Source: an uncultured Blautia sp.
Lineage (GTDB): Bacteria > Bacillota > Clostridia > Lachnospirales > Lachnospiraceae
DNA length: 64,000 bases
NCBI RefSeq assembly: GCF_934371575.1
Contig: NZ_CAKRNY010000016.1
Location: 1 to 64,000, forward strand
Direction of reading: 5' to 3'
A program made the translations under genes and the position numbers. A model generated the notes under the pieces. That model was not told the origin of the DNA. It saw only the letters and a list, made by a program, of their open reading frames with translations, and did not search any database. Positions 22,663 to 31,269 of the stretch are shown in pieces. Every line of letters begins with the position of its first letter. The first letter of the stretch is position 1.

Positions 22663-25188
22663 TTAGAATCCCTGCTCAGTTCTGCGAATGATATCATCCT
22701 GCAAGGACTTGGACAGTGTGGTAAACAACGCACTGTAGCCAGCCACACGTACAACCAGATGCTTATAGTTCTCCGGATGTGCCTGTGCATCGAGAAGTGT
22801 CTCTCTGCTTACAACGTTAAACTGCATATGCATTCCCTTCTGGTCGAAGTAGGAACGGATCAGTGCAACGAACTTCTCAAGACCCTCGCGTCCTGACAGT
22901 GCTGACGGATGGAATTTCTGGTTAAACAAAGTACCATTGGATACAATAAAATGATCCAGCTTTGCAACAGAGCTTGCTGCTGCAGTCGGTCCATTCACAT
23001 CCTTACCTGCGGATGGGGAAACACCATCTGCAACCGGTGTATGCGCATATCTTCCATCTGGTGTAGCTCCAGTCTGTCCACCCAGCGGTACGTTAGCAGA
23101 TACCGGATAAAGTCCTGCCTGGTATTGTCCTCCTCTTGGATTTGTAAAGTACTGAAGCGGTTTCGTATAAGTGTAGGCAACATCTCTCGCAAAAGCATCA
23201 ACCTCCGGAATATCGTTTCCGAATTTCGGAACTTCTGCGATCATATCGTGGATCTCCTGATATCTTGCCATCTTCTCAGGTGACATCTGTGCATTCATAA
23301 CAGACTTCAGAACAGCGGCTGTAGTCTCAGCATCAACCTTAGCTCCACTCTCAGTCATTTCCCGCAGGATGCCGGTTGTGATTTCTTTCACAGACTGCTC
23401 ATCCAGTCCTTTGCCATAGTTCCATGCAAGAGCTTCCTTCAGCTCTTCCATTGTGAACTTCTTCTCCTGGTAAACCAGCTGGCGGACGGCATAAAGAGAA
23501 TCTGCCATATTTGCAATACCAAAGCCCTGGGGACCAGTAAAGTTATAAACTGCGCCACCTTCCTGTACAGTCTTTCCACGGGCGATACAGTCATCGATCA
23601 TACTGGAAAGGAATGGAAGCGGACAGCGTTTTGCATGGGCTACGTCAATGGCATTGTCTGCATTTACAAGCAGGGAAATGCAGTATTCCATCTGTTTCTT
23701 ATATGCATCGTAAAATTCATCGAAGGTTTCCATCTTGGTAACATCGCCGGTAGGAATACCAACCATCTCACCCTGATCCATACCATTGCCAAATACAAGC
23801 TCTAATGGACGGCACATATTAAAGAATGCAGCGTCATGCCAGCCCTCTGTCTTACCTGCCTTCTGCGGCTCTACGCATCCGATAATATTATATTCACGGG
23901 CATCAGCAAGTGAAAGTCCTCTGTTCTGCAGTGCCGGGATGATTACTTCGTCATTATAGTAAGCCGGAAGTCCGATACCGGTTCTGGTAAGCTCTGCTGC
24001 TTTGATCAGAAGATCATGTGGAGAGCCGTTCCATACACGGATGGAAAGGGACGGTGCCGGAAGATGTACATGCATGGAAGCCTCGATGCACATGAATGAA
24101 AGATCGTTTGTCACATCTTCGCCTTCCTTATTCTGACCGCCTACGATCAGGTTCTGGAATAAGCTGTAACCTGCGAATCCCTCAGCAGAAGCTGCGTCAC
24201 GACATTTATTCAGGTCATTTAATTTCACCCAGATACAATCAATCAGCTCCTGAGCTGCTGTTCTGGTGATCACACCGCTCTCAATATCCTTCTTGTAGTA
24301 AGGATACATATACTGGTCAAAACGTCCCGGTGAAATGGAATGTCCACTGGACTCCATCTGAAGGAGCTGCTGTACAAACCAGAAGGACTGACATGCCTCC
24401 CAGAAATTAGTTGCTCCCTTGGCTGGTACCTTGCTGCAATTGGATGCAATTACAAGAAGCTCGGCTTTACGCTGAGGATCCGTACACTTCTCTGCCATTT
24501 CAAGTGCAAGCTTGGCATATCTTGCAGCATAATCCATAACAGCCTGACAGCTGAGAATGACGGCTTCAAGGAAACGGGAACGCTCTGCATAATCACCGTC
24601 TCCTACATTACACTTGTCCAGCTCAGCCTGTGCTTTCGCCATAATGCCTTCGTATCCGATCTCGAGAACTTCCCAGTATTTTACAGTAACATGTCCTACA
24701 CCGTTGTAGAAATAGTTTCCTGGTGTAAAGATGTTATGATCGATAGCACGGATTGCCTCTGGTGCCATATATGCAGTGGCAAGCTCACTGGTAGTCTTAC
24801 CCTTCCAGTACTTATGCACCTCACGAAGGTCTGCCTTAGCCTGCTCTGAAATATAGAAAGGATCGGCAGTTCTGGTAGCAACAGTATCCAGTTCATCCTC
24901 AAGCCACTGGAATGAAAATTCCGGGAATGTCTGACAGCCTCTTGGAGCAAGAGAGTTGCTTCCTACAATCAGCTCCTCATCACGGATAATGATGGGAATA
25001 TTATGTAAAATGTGGGCAAACGCTTTCGCTCTTCTGGTAATGATCGGCTGATCCTCGGTCTCCTTATAGGACTCTGTGATCAGCTTGGCTCTGTAAGATT
25101 CGATCTCCGGCATCTTGGCATAGAGATGATCTACCAGACGGGTAATTCTGGAAGATTTCGGGATCTCACTTGTATTGTATTTTTCCAT
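22663..25188 (-). CDS. Glycyl radical enzyme of the B12-independent glycerol/propanediol dehydratase type
   Basis: An 841-residue glycyl radical enzyme. Thiyl Cys438 and Glu440 are in IIGCVEPQ. His166, His283, Ser284 and Asp452 (EGWHDAAF) match the diol-binding residues of clostridial glycerol dehydratase by spacing. The radical Gly817 is in RVAGYSALF. The expected reaction is dehydration of a vicinal diol (glycerol or 1,2-propanediol) to an aldehyde. It is about 50 residues longer than the characterised enzyme as I recall it. No microcompartment shell, aldehyde or alcohol dehydrogenase gene is adjacent, so the substrate is open. The activase follows in the same operon. Confidence 0.87.
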   Translation of the reverse strand: MEKYNTSEIPKSSRITRLVDHLYAKMPEIESYRAKLITESYKETEDQPIITRRAKAFAHILHNIPIIIRDEELIVGSNSLAPRGCQTFPEFSFQWLEDELDTVATRTADPFYISEQAKADLREVHKYWKGKTTSELATAYMAPEAIRAIDHNIFTPGNYFYNGVGHVTVKYWEVLEIGYEGIMAKAQAELDKCNVGDGDYAERSRFLEAVILSCQAVMDYAARYAKLALEMAEKCTDPQRKAELLVIASNCSKVPAKGATNFWEACQSFWFVQQLLQMESSGHSISPGRFDQYMYPYYKKDIESGVITRTAAQELIDCIWVKLNDLNKCRDAASAEGFAGYSLFQNLIVGGQNKEGEDVTNDLSFMCIEASMHVHLPAPSLSIRVWNGSPHDLLIKAAELTRTGIGLPAYYNDEVIIPALQNRGLSLADAREYNIIGCVEPQKAGKTEGWHDAAFFNMCRPLELVFGNGMDQGEMVGIPTGDVTKMETFDEFYDAYKKQMEYCISLLVNADNAIDVAHAKRCPLPFLSSMIDDCIARGKTVQEGGAVYNFTGPQGFGIANMADSLYAVRQLVYQEKKFTMEELKEALAWNYGKGLDEQSVKEITTGILREMTESGAKVDAETTAAVLKSVMNAQMSPEKMARYQEIHDMIAEVPKFGNDIPEVDAFARDVAYTYTKPLQYFTNPRGGQYQAGLYPVSANVPLGGQTGATPDGRYAHTPVADGVSPSAGKDVNGPTAAASSVAKLDHFIVSNGTLFNQKFHPSALSGREGLEKFVALIRSYFDQKGMHMQFNVVSRETLLDAQAHPENYKHLVVRVAGYSALFTTLSKSLQDDIIRRTEQGF

Positions 25189-25280
25189 GGTTCTCCTTTC
25201 TCATGGATGTTCCGGCAGGGAAAAGGGGTTCTGCCAGCAACAAAAATGTCCATTGTTCCATGACATAGTTTTCTATGCTC

Positions 25281-25309
25281 ATTATACGTCATCCCTTATT
25301 GGATGTCAA
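25281..25309 (-). promoter_or_regulatory. Consensus promoter of the glycyl radical enzyme operon
   Basis: Minus-strand TTGACA (25304-25309), a 17-bp spacer and TATAAT (25281-25286): both boxes are perfect. Immediately upstream CAACAAAAACAATGTTG and further CAAC/GTTG units (about 25309-25345) form inverted repeats that could bind a regulator. A promoter this strong implies it is normally held off. Confidence 0.85.
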
Positions 25310-25425
25310 CATAATTCAACATTGTTTTTGTTGCTTTAGTTGGTGTTTTTGTTTGATTCTTGTGGTTTTATGTTGTTTTTAAAATAAAAGCCACATCAAC
25401 AGCCCACGTTCCAAGAAGCCTAAAA

Positions 25426-25458
25426 AAAGCAGACAGCCTTTTCCAAGCCATCTGCTTT
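25426..25458 (-). terminator. Intrinsic terminator after the Cys-rich small protein
   Basis: Minus-strand AAAGCAGA and TCTGCTTT form the stem around an imperfect upper part, followed by a T7 run, 27 bp after the stop at 25486. Confidence 0.8.
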
Positions 25459-25485
25459 CAATACAAAAAATATACAGTTTATTTT

Positions 25486-25614
25486 TTAATGGCATCCGCC
25501 GCAGCTTCCACAGTTTCCGTTACAGCCTTTTCCACTCTTTTTATCTTTTCGGATACTTCTGATTGCAAAACCTGCGATTACTGCTACGATAGCACCTACA
25601 ACTACTGTTCCCAT
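25486..25614 (-). CDS. FeoB-associated Cys-rich membrane protein
   Basis: A 42-codon gene. It encodes one N-terminal hydrophobic helix (VVVGAIVAVIAGFAI), a basic RSIRKDKKSGKG linker and a Cys-rich tail CNGNCGSCGGCH. Small proteins of this type usually sit beside feoB and are thought to aid ferrous iron transport. Here no feoA or feoB is in the window. AAAGGAG lies 6 bases before the ATG, and it has its own promoter and terminator, so it is a real monocistronic gene. Confidence 0.85.
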   Translation of the reverse strand: MGTVVVGAIVAVIAGFAIRSIRKDKKSGKGCNGNCGSCGGCH

Positions 25615-25651
25615 ACTCTGCTCCTTTCAGATTACCTGTATGTTTACAGTA

Positions 25652-25683
25652 TTAGAATACTCTAACTTGTATTAGTTTGTCAA
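25652..25683 (-). promoter_or_regulatory. Promoter with palindromic operator for the Cys-rich small protein
   Basis: Minus-strand TTGACA (25678-25683), an 18-bp spacer and TATTCT (25654-25659). The palindrome TTAGAGTATTCTAA (25652-25665) covers the -10 and start region. It recalls DtxR/MntR-type TTAGG...CCTAA operators, fitting metal control, but the match is partial. Confidence 0.6.
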
Positions 25684-25691
25684 TATGTTTT

Positions 25692-26762
25692 TTATACATC
25701 CAGCTTCATCTGACCATCCTTGATATATCCCATATTTCTCATTCCACGGTAGATAATATAAGATACGATTCCGGGAAGAAGGAAATGAAATACAACAATC
25801 TTCAGAATTACAAGCACAGGAGATTCTATAGCTGCCATAGTCTGATAAGTCATGATCTGTCCCACCAGACCGGAGGTTCCCATTCCAGAGCCGGTGGCAT
25901 TATTTGTCATATGGAAAGGTCCGATAATCGCAATTGGCCCAAGAATTGCTGATGCCAGTGTAGGCGGAAGCCATATCAGCGGTCTCTTCATAATATTCGG
26001 GATCTGCAGCATGGAGGTTCCAATTCCCTGGGCAAAAAGGCCGCCAACGCCGTTGTCCTTAAAGCTTGTCACTGCAAAACCGATCATCTGACAGCAGCAT
26101 CCGATGGTCGCAGCACCAGCTGCCACACCATTCAGCCCCAGAATGATTCCAAGTGCCGCAGAGCTGATTGGCAAAGTCAGCACCATTCCCATGATAACAG
26201 AAACCACAATTCCCATCAGAATCGGCTGCTGCTCAGTTCCCCAGTTTACCAGATTTCCAAGCCAGGTCATAAATTTTGATACCCCGGGACCTACCAGAAT
26301 GCCAACTGCACCGCCGGAAAGAATGGTCACTGCAGGTGTGATCAAAAGATCCAGTTTTGTTTTTCCAGCAACCAGTCTTCCAACCGTGATTCCCACATAA
26401 GCTGCCACAAATGCACCAAGAGGCTCTCCAGGGCCTGACAGCACAAGTGCACCTGTATCAGACAGCAGAGTTCCAGCAATCAGGTTCGACGCATAAGCAC
26501 CGATCATTCCCGCTGCTGCCGCTGATAAAAGTACATAAGTGGATTCCCGGAATTTATACGCCACTCCGATACCGATTCCGGCACCAGTCAGTCTCTGGGC
26601 AATGACGGCAAATGTACTCAGATAAGCTCCATAGGTACCGCCCATCAGATCCCCGATCTGCTTCAAAATCGTTCCGATGATCAAAGTGGAAAACAGGCCC
26701 AGGGCCATGCCGCTTAACCCATCAATAAAAATATTGTTCAGAATTTTTTTTACTGCTTTCAT
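25692..26762 (-). CDS. PTS EIIC-type membrane transporter subunit (PTS_EIIC_2 family)
   Basis: A 356-residue polytopic membrane protein, rich in Gly/Ala, with eight or more hydrophobic segments. It has the family stretches GPGEPLGAFVAAYVGI and GPFHMTNNATGSG. It resembles stand-alone IIC proteins of the PF13303 type. No EIIA or EIIB partner is adjacent, so whether it is a phosphotransferase permease or a repurposed transporter is unclear. It follows the M42 peptidase gene by 8 bp, in an operon with hflX at the head. Confidence 0.8.
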   Translation of the reverse strand: MKAVKKILNNIFIDGLSGMALGLFSTLIIGTILKQIGDLMGGTYGAYLSTFAVIAQRLTGAGIGIGVAYKFRESTYVLLSAAAAGMIGAYASNLIAGTLLSDTGALVLSGPGEPLGAFVAAYVGITVGRLVAGKTKLDLLITPAVTILSGGAVGILVGPGVSKFMTWLGNLVNWGTEQQPILMGIVVSVIMGMVLTLPISSAALGIILGLNGVAAGAATIGCCCQMIGFAVTSFKDNGVGGLFAQGIGTSMLQIPNIMKRPLIWLPPTLASAILGPIAIIGPFHMTNNATGSGMGTSGLVGQIMTYQTMAAIESPVLVILKIVVFHFLLPGIVSYIIYRGMRNMGYIKDGQMKLDV

Positions 26763-26770
26763 ACTCTCTC

Positions 26771-27802
26771 CTATCCCAGATATGCCTTCAGAAGCTTCAG
26801 TGTATTTTTCGCCCCGTCCCTGTGAGAGCGCTCATAACCATGAGAAGCGTACACGCCCGGTCCGATCAGACCGTGTTTCATGTCATAACCAGCCTTCAGT
26901 GCTGCATCCACATCAGATCCATAATGGGGATAAACGTCCACTGCAAATGCAATGTCGTTCTCCTGTGCTGCCCCTATCAGACCGGAAACCACCTGGTAAT
27001 CGTATGGTCCCATGCTGTCCTTCGCACAGATGGATACCATAGTCTCATCGCATTCCAGGCCTTTTCCTACACATCCCATGTCTACGGAGATCATCTCTGT
27101 TACCCCATCCGGGATAGCAGCACATCCACCATGTCCCACTTCCTCATAAGAAGTGATCAGCACATAAATGGTACGCTCCGGCTGAACCTTTTTCTCCTTC
27201 AGATATTTTGCATAGCCAAGAAGAATGGCGGTACTGAATTTGTCATCCAGGAAACGGCTCTTAATGTAACCGCTCTCCGTCACTACTGTTCTTGGATCAA
27301 AGCAGACAAAATCACCTGTCATAATTCCCAGCTTTTTCACATCTTCTTTATTTTTTACAGGCTCATCCAGAATTGCCTCCATAGTCTCATAGGTACGCTT
27401 GATTTCACTGTAATCTCCATTTACATGAACAGAAGCGTTCTCAAGCTGGAAAGTTGCGTCATATACCTTTCCTGTTTTTGTATAAACCTTACAATTCTCA
27501 GCCTCCGCGTTATTGGGATTCATTCCCCCAATATTGGTAAGCTTCAACCGGCCATTTTCCATGATCTGGCAGACCATACCCCCAAGAGTATCCATGTGTG
27601 CCGCCAGAACCACCGCATTCTTATCATCTTTTCCCCCAAGCTTTACAAGCACAGCTCCCTTCTGGGTAATCTGCGGCTTATAGCCCAGTTTCTCAAATTC
27701 TTTCTTCACAAAATCTGCTGCCATATGGGTAAAGCCACTTGGACTTGGCACTGCAAGCAGCTCCTGTGCTGTTTTCATAACATAATCTGTGTATTTTCCC
27801 AT
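26771..27802 (-). CDS. M42-family metallo-aminopeptidase
   Basis: A 343-residue cytosolic dinuclear-metal peptidase of the glutamyl-aminopeptidase/YsdC group. Metal ligands and catalytic residues are in AAHMDTLGGM, RFLDDKFSTAILLGY, TSYEEVGHGG, VDMGCVG and ASHGYERSHRDG. It trims peptides from the N-terminus, probably as a large oligomer. It lies 19 bp after hflX and 8 bp before the IIC gene. Length is standard. Confidence 0.92.
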   Translation of the reverse strand: MGKYTDYVMKTAQELLAVPSPSGFTHMAADFVKKEFEKLGYKPQITQKGAVLVKLGGKDDKNAVVLAAHMDTLGGMVCQIMENGRLKLTNIGGMNPNNAEAENCKVYTKTGKVYDATFQLENASVHVNGDYSEIKRTYETMEAILDEPVKNKEDVKKLGIMTGDFVCFDPRTVVTESGYIKSRFLDDKFSTAILLGYAKYLKEKKVQPERTIYVLITSYEEVGHGGCAAIPDGVTEMISVDMGCVGKGLECDETMVSICAKDSMGPYDYQVVSGLIGAAQENDIAFAVDVYPHYGSDVDAALKAGYDMKHGLIGPGVYASHGYERSHRDGAKNTLKLLKAYLG

Positions 27803-27821
27803 GATTTTTTCTCCTGTCTGT

Positions 27822-29057
27822 TTACATGATTTTTCCGTAAATTTCCTGTGGGACTCTCGCTTTCACCATAATCCCGCTATCTGTATACTCCTCAGCAAGC
27901 AGCTGTCCATATTCCCTGATAAGCTGGATTTTGCCTGCTTCCTGGTAGGAAAACAGCTTCTCCACATAAATCTGCTCCTCGGAAAGAATTTTCCCCAAAA
28001 GGGTCTTCAGCTCCTCCAGCCCTTCTCCAGTTTTCGCTGAAACCTTCAAAGTATAATCGGCCATGCTGTCCCGCATGCGAATTACAGCTCCCGCATCCAC
28101 TTTATTGAATAATGTAATGGTCTTCTTCCCCTGAACTTCCAGCTCCTGCAGGGTGTCATAAACAACTTCCATTTGCTGAACAGCCTGTGGATTGGAGCAG
28201 TCCACCACATGAATGATATAATCGGCATATTTTGCCTCTTCCAGCGTACTTTTAAATGCCTCAACCAGATTGTGGGGCAGCTTGCGGATAAAGCCAACGG
28301 TATCTGTAAGAAGGATCTGCTGCCCATCCTCCAGTACCAGCGCCCTCGTGGTCGGATCCAGTGTGGCAAAAAGCTTGTCCTCGGAAAGCACACCTGCTCC
28401 GGTCAGCGTATTAAGCAGCGTAGATTTCCCTGCATTGGTATATCCCACAATCGCTGCTGTTTTCATCTTTCCGCGGGTTCGTCCGGTGCGAAGCAATTCT
28501 CTGTGCTTCTCCACCTGGGAAAGCTCTTCCTTCAGTGCGGTGATTCTTTTACGAATCAGCCGGCGGTCGCTTTCCAGTTTTTTCTCTCCCGGACCTCTGG
28601 TTCCGATACCACCACCAAGCCTTGACAGAGAGGCACCAAGCCCTACCAGACGGGAGGCCCTGTAACGAAGCTGGGCAAGCTCTACCTGAATTTTTCCCTC
28701 ACTGGTAGTAGCGTGCTTTGCAAAAATATCAAGGATCAGCAAGGTTCGATCCATCACCTTACATTCCAGCTCCCGTTCCAGATTATTCATCTGTGCAGGA
28801 GAAAGTTCATCGTCACAGATAATTCCTGTAGCATCTGTCGCCAGCATAAGGGCACGAACCTCATCTATTTTTCCCTTTCCAATATAGGTTCCTGCATGAA
28901 CAGCTTCGCGGTTCTGAATGATTTTCCCGACTGTTTCTGCTCCGGCTGTATCTGCCAGTTCCTCCAGCTCATCCAGGGACTCTTTTACATTGTCGCTTTC
29001 ATTCAGCTGGACACCAACCAATATCACCCGCTCCTGTATTTCCTCAATATATTCCAT
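27822..29057 (-). CDS. hflX: GTPase HflX
   Basis: A 411-residue ribosome-associated GTPase, known to split stalled ribosomes. The HflX glycine-rich signature GGIGTRGPGEKKLESDRR lies near residue 145. G-domain motifs are GYTNAGKSTL, DTVGF and NKVD. The C-terminal domain is short. First gene of a three-gene run with the M42 peptidase and IIC protein. Transcription starts in the 190-bp divergent region shared with the secreted protein at 29248. Confidence 0.96.
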   Translation of the reverse strand: MEYIEEIQERVILVGVQLNESDNVKESLDELEELADTAGAETVGKIIQNREAVHAGTYIGKGKIDEVRALMLATDATGIICDDELSPAQMNNLERELECKVMDRTLLILDIFAKHATTSEGKIQVELAQLRYRASRLVGLGASLSRLGGGIGTRGPGEKKLESDRRLIRKRITALKEELSQVEKHRELLRTGRTRGKMKTAAIVGYTNAGKSTLLNTLTGAGVLSEDKLFATLDPTTRALVLEDGQQILLTDTVGFIRKLPHNLVEAFKSTLEEAKYADYIIHVVDCSNPQAVQQMEVVYDTLQELEVQGKKTITLFNKVDAGAVIRMRDSMADYTLKVSAKTGEGLEELKTLLGKILSEEQIYVEKLFSYQEAGKIQLIREYGQLLAEEYTDSGIMVKARVPQEIYGKIM

Positions 29058-29191
29058 AAATCCTCCTTTCGGATTTTATTGTCTGATTCCTGAATTTCTG
29101 TATCTTTTAGAGTATAACACACTCTTACAGCTTTTTTAAAGAGTAACATAAAAAGATAAATTTATAATACCAAAACAGATCTGAAATAGGT

Positions 29192-29197
29192 TATAAT
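29192..29197 (+). promoter_or_regulatory. -10 element upstream of the secreted transglutaminase-like gene
   Basis: TATAAT lies 51 bp before the ATG, in an AT-rich stretch with no clear -35. TTTAAGGAGGAATTTTT supplies the ribosome-binding site. Confidence 0.45.
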
Positions 29198-29247
29198 AGA
29201 ATTACTATTAATTGGTCTTCCAGCCAACTATTTAAGGAGGAATTTTT

Positions 29248-30114
29248 ATGAAAAAGAAACATTTTAAAACAACTGTGGCAAGTCTGCTCTTATCCTGCAC
29301 ACTTCTTGCCAGCCCGCTCTCAGCAATAGCTGCGGCACAGACGAACACATCCACTGCTACCACTGCTACTGCCGCCGGACCAGCTGCCGCCACTCCTAAG
29401 CCGGCTGCATCCGGCACCTGGAAAACAGTAAAAGGATATCACTACTATTACAATGCCAAGGGCAAGAAAGTCACTGGAAAAGTAAAGATCGGATCACGTT
29501 ATTACTTTTTCGATAAAAAAGGCATTCAGCGCTATGGATGGAAGAAAATCGGCAAAAACTATTACTATTTCCGCATCAGTACTTCCACGAAAGGTGCATA
29601 CATGCTGACTTCCACCAAGATAAACGGAATTGCCCTTGATTCCAAAGGCCGGGCCAAGAAATCCGGCTCCAACGCGCGTAAGCTAAAGATCATGACCGAA
29701 GCCAACAGGATTGTTGAGAAGATCACCAAACCGGGCATGAATAAAAAGAAACGCCTGCGCACCTGTTTCAATTACGTTAAGAAAAATTACACCTATTATT
29801 GCTGGCGTGATTTCAGAAACACAGCTAACTGGGAAAAAGATTTTGCTGAAGACATGTTCTTCCGCGGAGGCCGCGGCGACTGCGTTTCCTATGCAGCAGC
29901 TTTTGCTTATCTGGCCAATGCTGTCGGCATGAAGAAGGTATATGTAATTTGCTCCGGCGGTCACGGCTGGGCAGAGATCGGCGGAAGAGTATATGATCCG
30001 GACTGGGCTCTTGTAAGTAAAGTGGATTCTTATTTTGATATGTCCTACGATCTCAGCGGTGTGAACGGACGCCCAATGTATAAACCAAACCGTATCTACG
30101 TTAAGAAAATCTGA
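29248..30114 (+). CDS. Secreted transglutaminase-like protein with cell-wall-binding-type repeats
   Basis: A 288-residue protein. A signal peptide ends near LSAIAAA (residue 30), then an Ala/Thr/Pro-rich linker. Aromatic repeats of choline-binding type follow (TWKTVKGYHYYYNAKGKK, then SRYYFFDKKG and WKKIGKNYYYF), at about 57-110. The C-terminal domain has a transglutaminase-like triad: Cys212 in GDCVSY, His239 in GGHGWAEI and Asp250 in YDPDW. It likely attaches to the surface and acts as a peptidase or cross-linking enzyme; the activity is not predictable. It is a single gene between divergent hflX and a strong terminator. Confidence 0.85.
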   Translation: MKKKHFKTTVASLLLSCTLLASPLSAIAAAQTNTSTATTATAAGPAAATPKPAASGTWKTVKGYHYYYNAKGKKVTGKVKIGSRYYFFDKKGIQRYGWKKIGKNYYYFRISTSTKGAYMLTSTKINGIALDSKGRAKKSGSNARKLKIMTEANRIVEKITKPGMNKKKRLRTCFNYVKKNYTYYCWRDFRNTANWEKDFAEDMFFRGGRGDCVSYAAAFAYLANAVGMKKVYVICSGGHGWAEIGGRVYDPDWALVSKVDSYFDMSYDLSGVNGRPMYKPNRIYVKKI

Positions 30115-30123
30115 TCTATGATA

Positions 30124-30172
30124 AAAAGGATCTGAAGTTCATGTTTGTTCCACATGAATTTCAGATCCTTTA
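30124..30172. terminator. Bidirectional terminator between convergent genes
   Basis: AAAGGATCTGAA(G)TTCATG pairs with CATGAA(T)TTCAGATCCTTT around a short loop, with A and T runs on both sides. It serves the secreted protein gene (+) and the TPR lipoprotein gene (-). Confidence 0.9.
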
Positions 30173-30181
30173 TTATACCTT

Positions 30182-31267
30182 TTATTGAACTGTACCTGTC
30201 CTGGATTTCAGGAAATCCAGCTCTTTTGCTGCTTCCTCATCCTCCGGATACATTCCCACATATTCCTGTGCTTTTTCCTGTGCTGTTGAAAAATCCAGTT
30301 TTTTCTCATAAGCTACAATTTCATTGAACAGAAGACTCTGCATCTCATCATCTGATGCCACAGAAATTCCACTGTTAATGTTCTCCAGTGCAGAATCATA
30401 ATTGCCGTCTGCCATATCACATACTGCCAGACCATTATATCCTGGTGCTGCAGTCTGTGTCTGCTTCTTGCTGCTTTCCTCCAGCTTCTGGTTTATATAC
30501 TGCTGATACATAGAACGGGCATTTGCATAATCCTCCTGGGCACTGTAAACCATACCAAGCACAAGAAGTGCCTCCTGGCTTCCCTGATTGGAAGCATCTG
30601 TCAGTTCTTTTTTTGCATTTGCATAATCACCCATATAGTAATAGATTCGCCCACGTTCGCACAGATCATCTGCACCCTTGGCTTCTGTGGACAAAACAGC
30701 CTCCAGATATCTGGTGCCATCTGCTTCCATATCTTTCTCGAGATAAGTCTCATAAATCTGGATTGCCCGGTCATAACTGGAATCTTCCCCATAGGCCTGT
30801 TCAAAATCCGAGGAAGCTTCATCATATCCGTCCATAGCAAGTGCCACCTTACCTGTAAGGAACCAGGAATCCGCATCCATATCATAATTTTGAGCAAGCA
30901 CCTGACAGTCTGCCATAGCAGCTTCCGGCTGATCAGCCTGCAATCTGGCCGTAGCACGATACAGATACAGATCTTTTGCCACAGCCTTACTTACATTTTC
31001 AGTATCAAGCGCATTTGAAAAAGCTGTAATCGCATCCTCGTAATTTCCAAACCGTAGCTGGCAGATGCCGATTCCCCGATAAGAAGCAGTAAGATTAACC
31101 CCATTATTTACTGAGGTAGTAAATTCATCCAGCGCATAATCATAGCTGCCCTGCTCCAGATCCTTCTGTGCTTCCTTAAAAATCTGCTGTTTTTCATTAT
31201 CACAGCCTGCCAAAAGGAAAATTCCCATACAGGCTGTCAGTATTAACGCTGTTTTTCTGATTTTCAT
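30182..31267 (-). CDS. TPR-repeat lipoprotein
   Basis: A 361-residue lipoprotein. After a basic start (MKIRKTALILTAC) it has the lipobox LLAGC with Cys at about 22, then tandem TPR-like helical repeats (AYxxxG, FGNYEDAITAFSNAL, YGEDSSYDRAIQIYETYL) over the rest. It should be anchored outside the membrane and scaffold protein contacts. The ATG at 31267 is chosen because it gives a proper signal sequence; 22 upstream residues in frame overlap glmM. It starts 2 bp after the glmM stop. Confidence 0.87.
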   Translation of the reverse strand: MKIRKTALILTACMGIFLLAGCDNEKQQIFKEAQKDLEQGSYDYALDEFTTSVNNGVNLTASYRGIGICQLRFGNYEDAITAFSNALDTENVSKAVAKDLYLYRATARLQADQPEAAMADCQVLAQNYDMDADSWFLTGKVALAMDGYDEASSDFEQAYGEDSSYDRAIQIYETYLEKDMEADGTRYLEAVLSTEAKGADDLCERGRIYYYMGDYANAKKELTDASNQGSQEALLVLGMVYSAQEDYANARSMYQQYINQKLEESSKKQTQTAAPGYNGLAVCDMADGNYDSALENINSGISVASDDEMQSLLFNEIVAYEKKLDFSTAQEKAQEYVGMYPEDEEAAKELDFLKSRTGTVQ

Positions 31268-31269
31268 TC

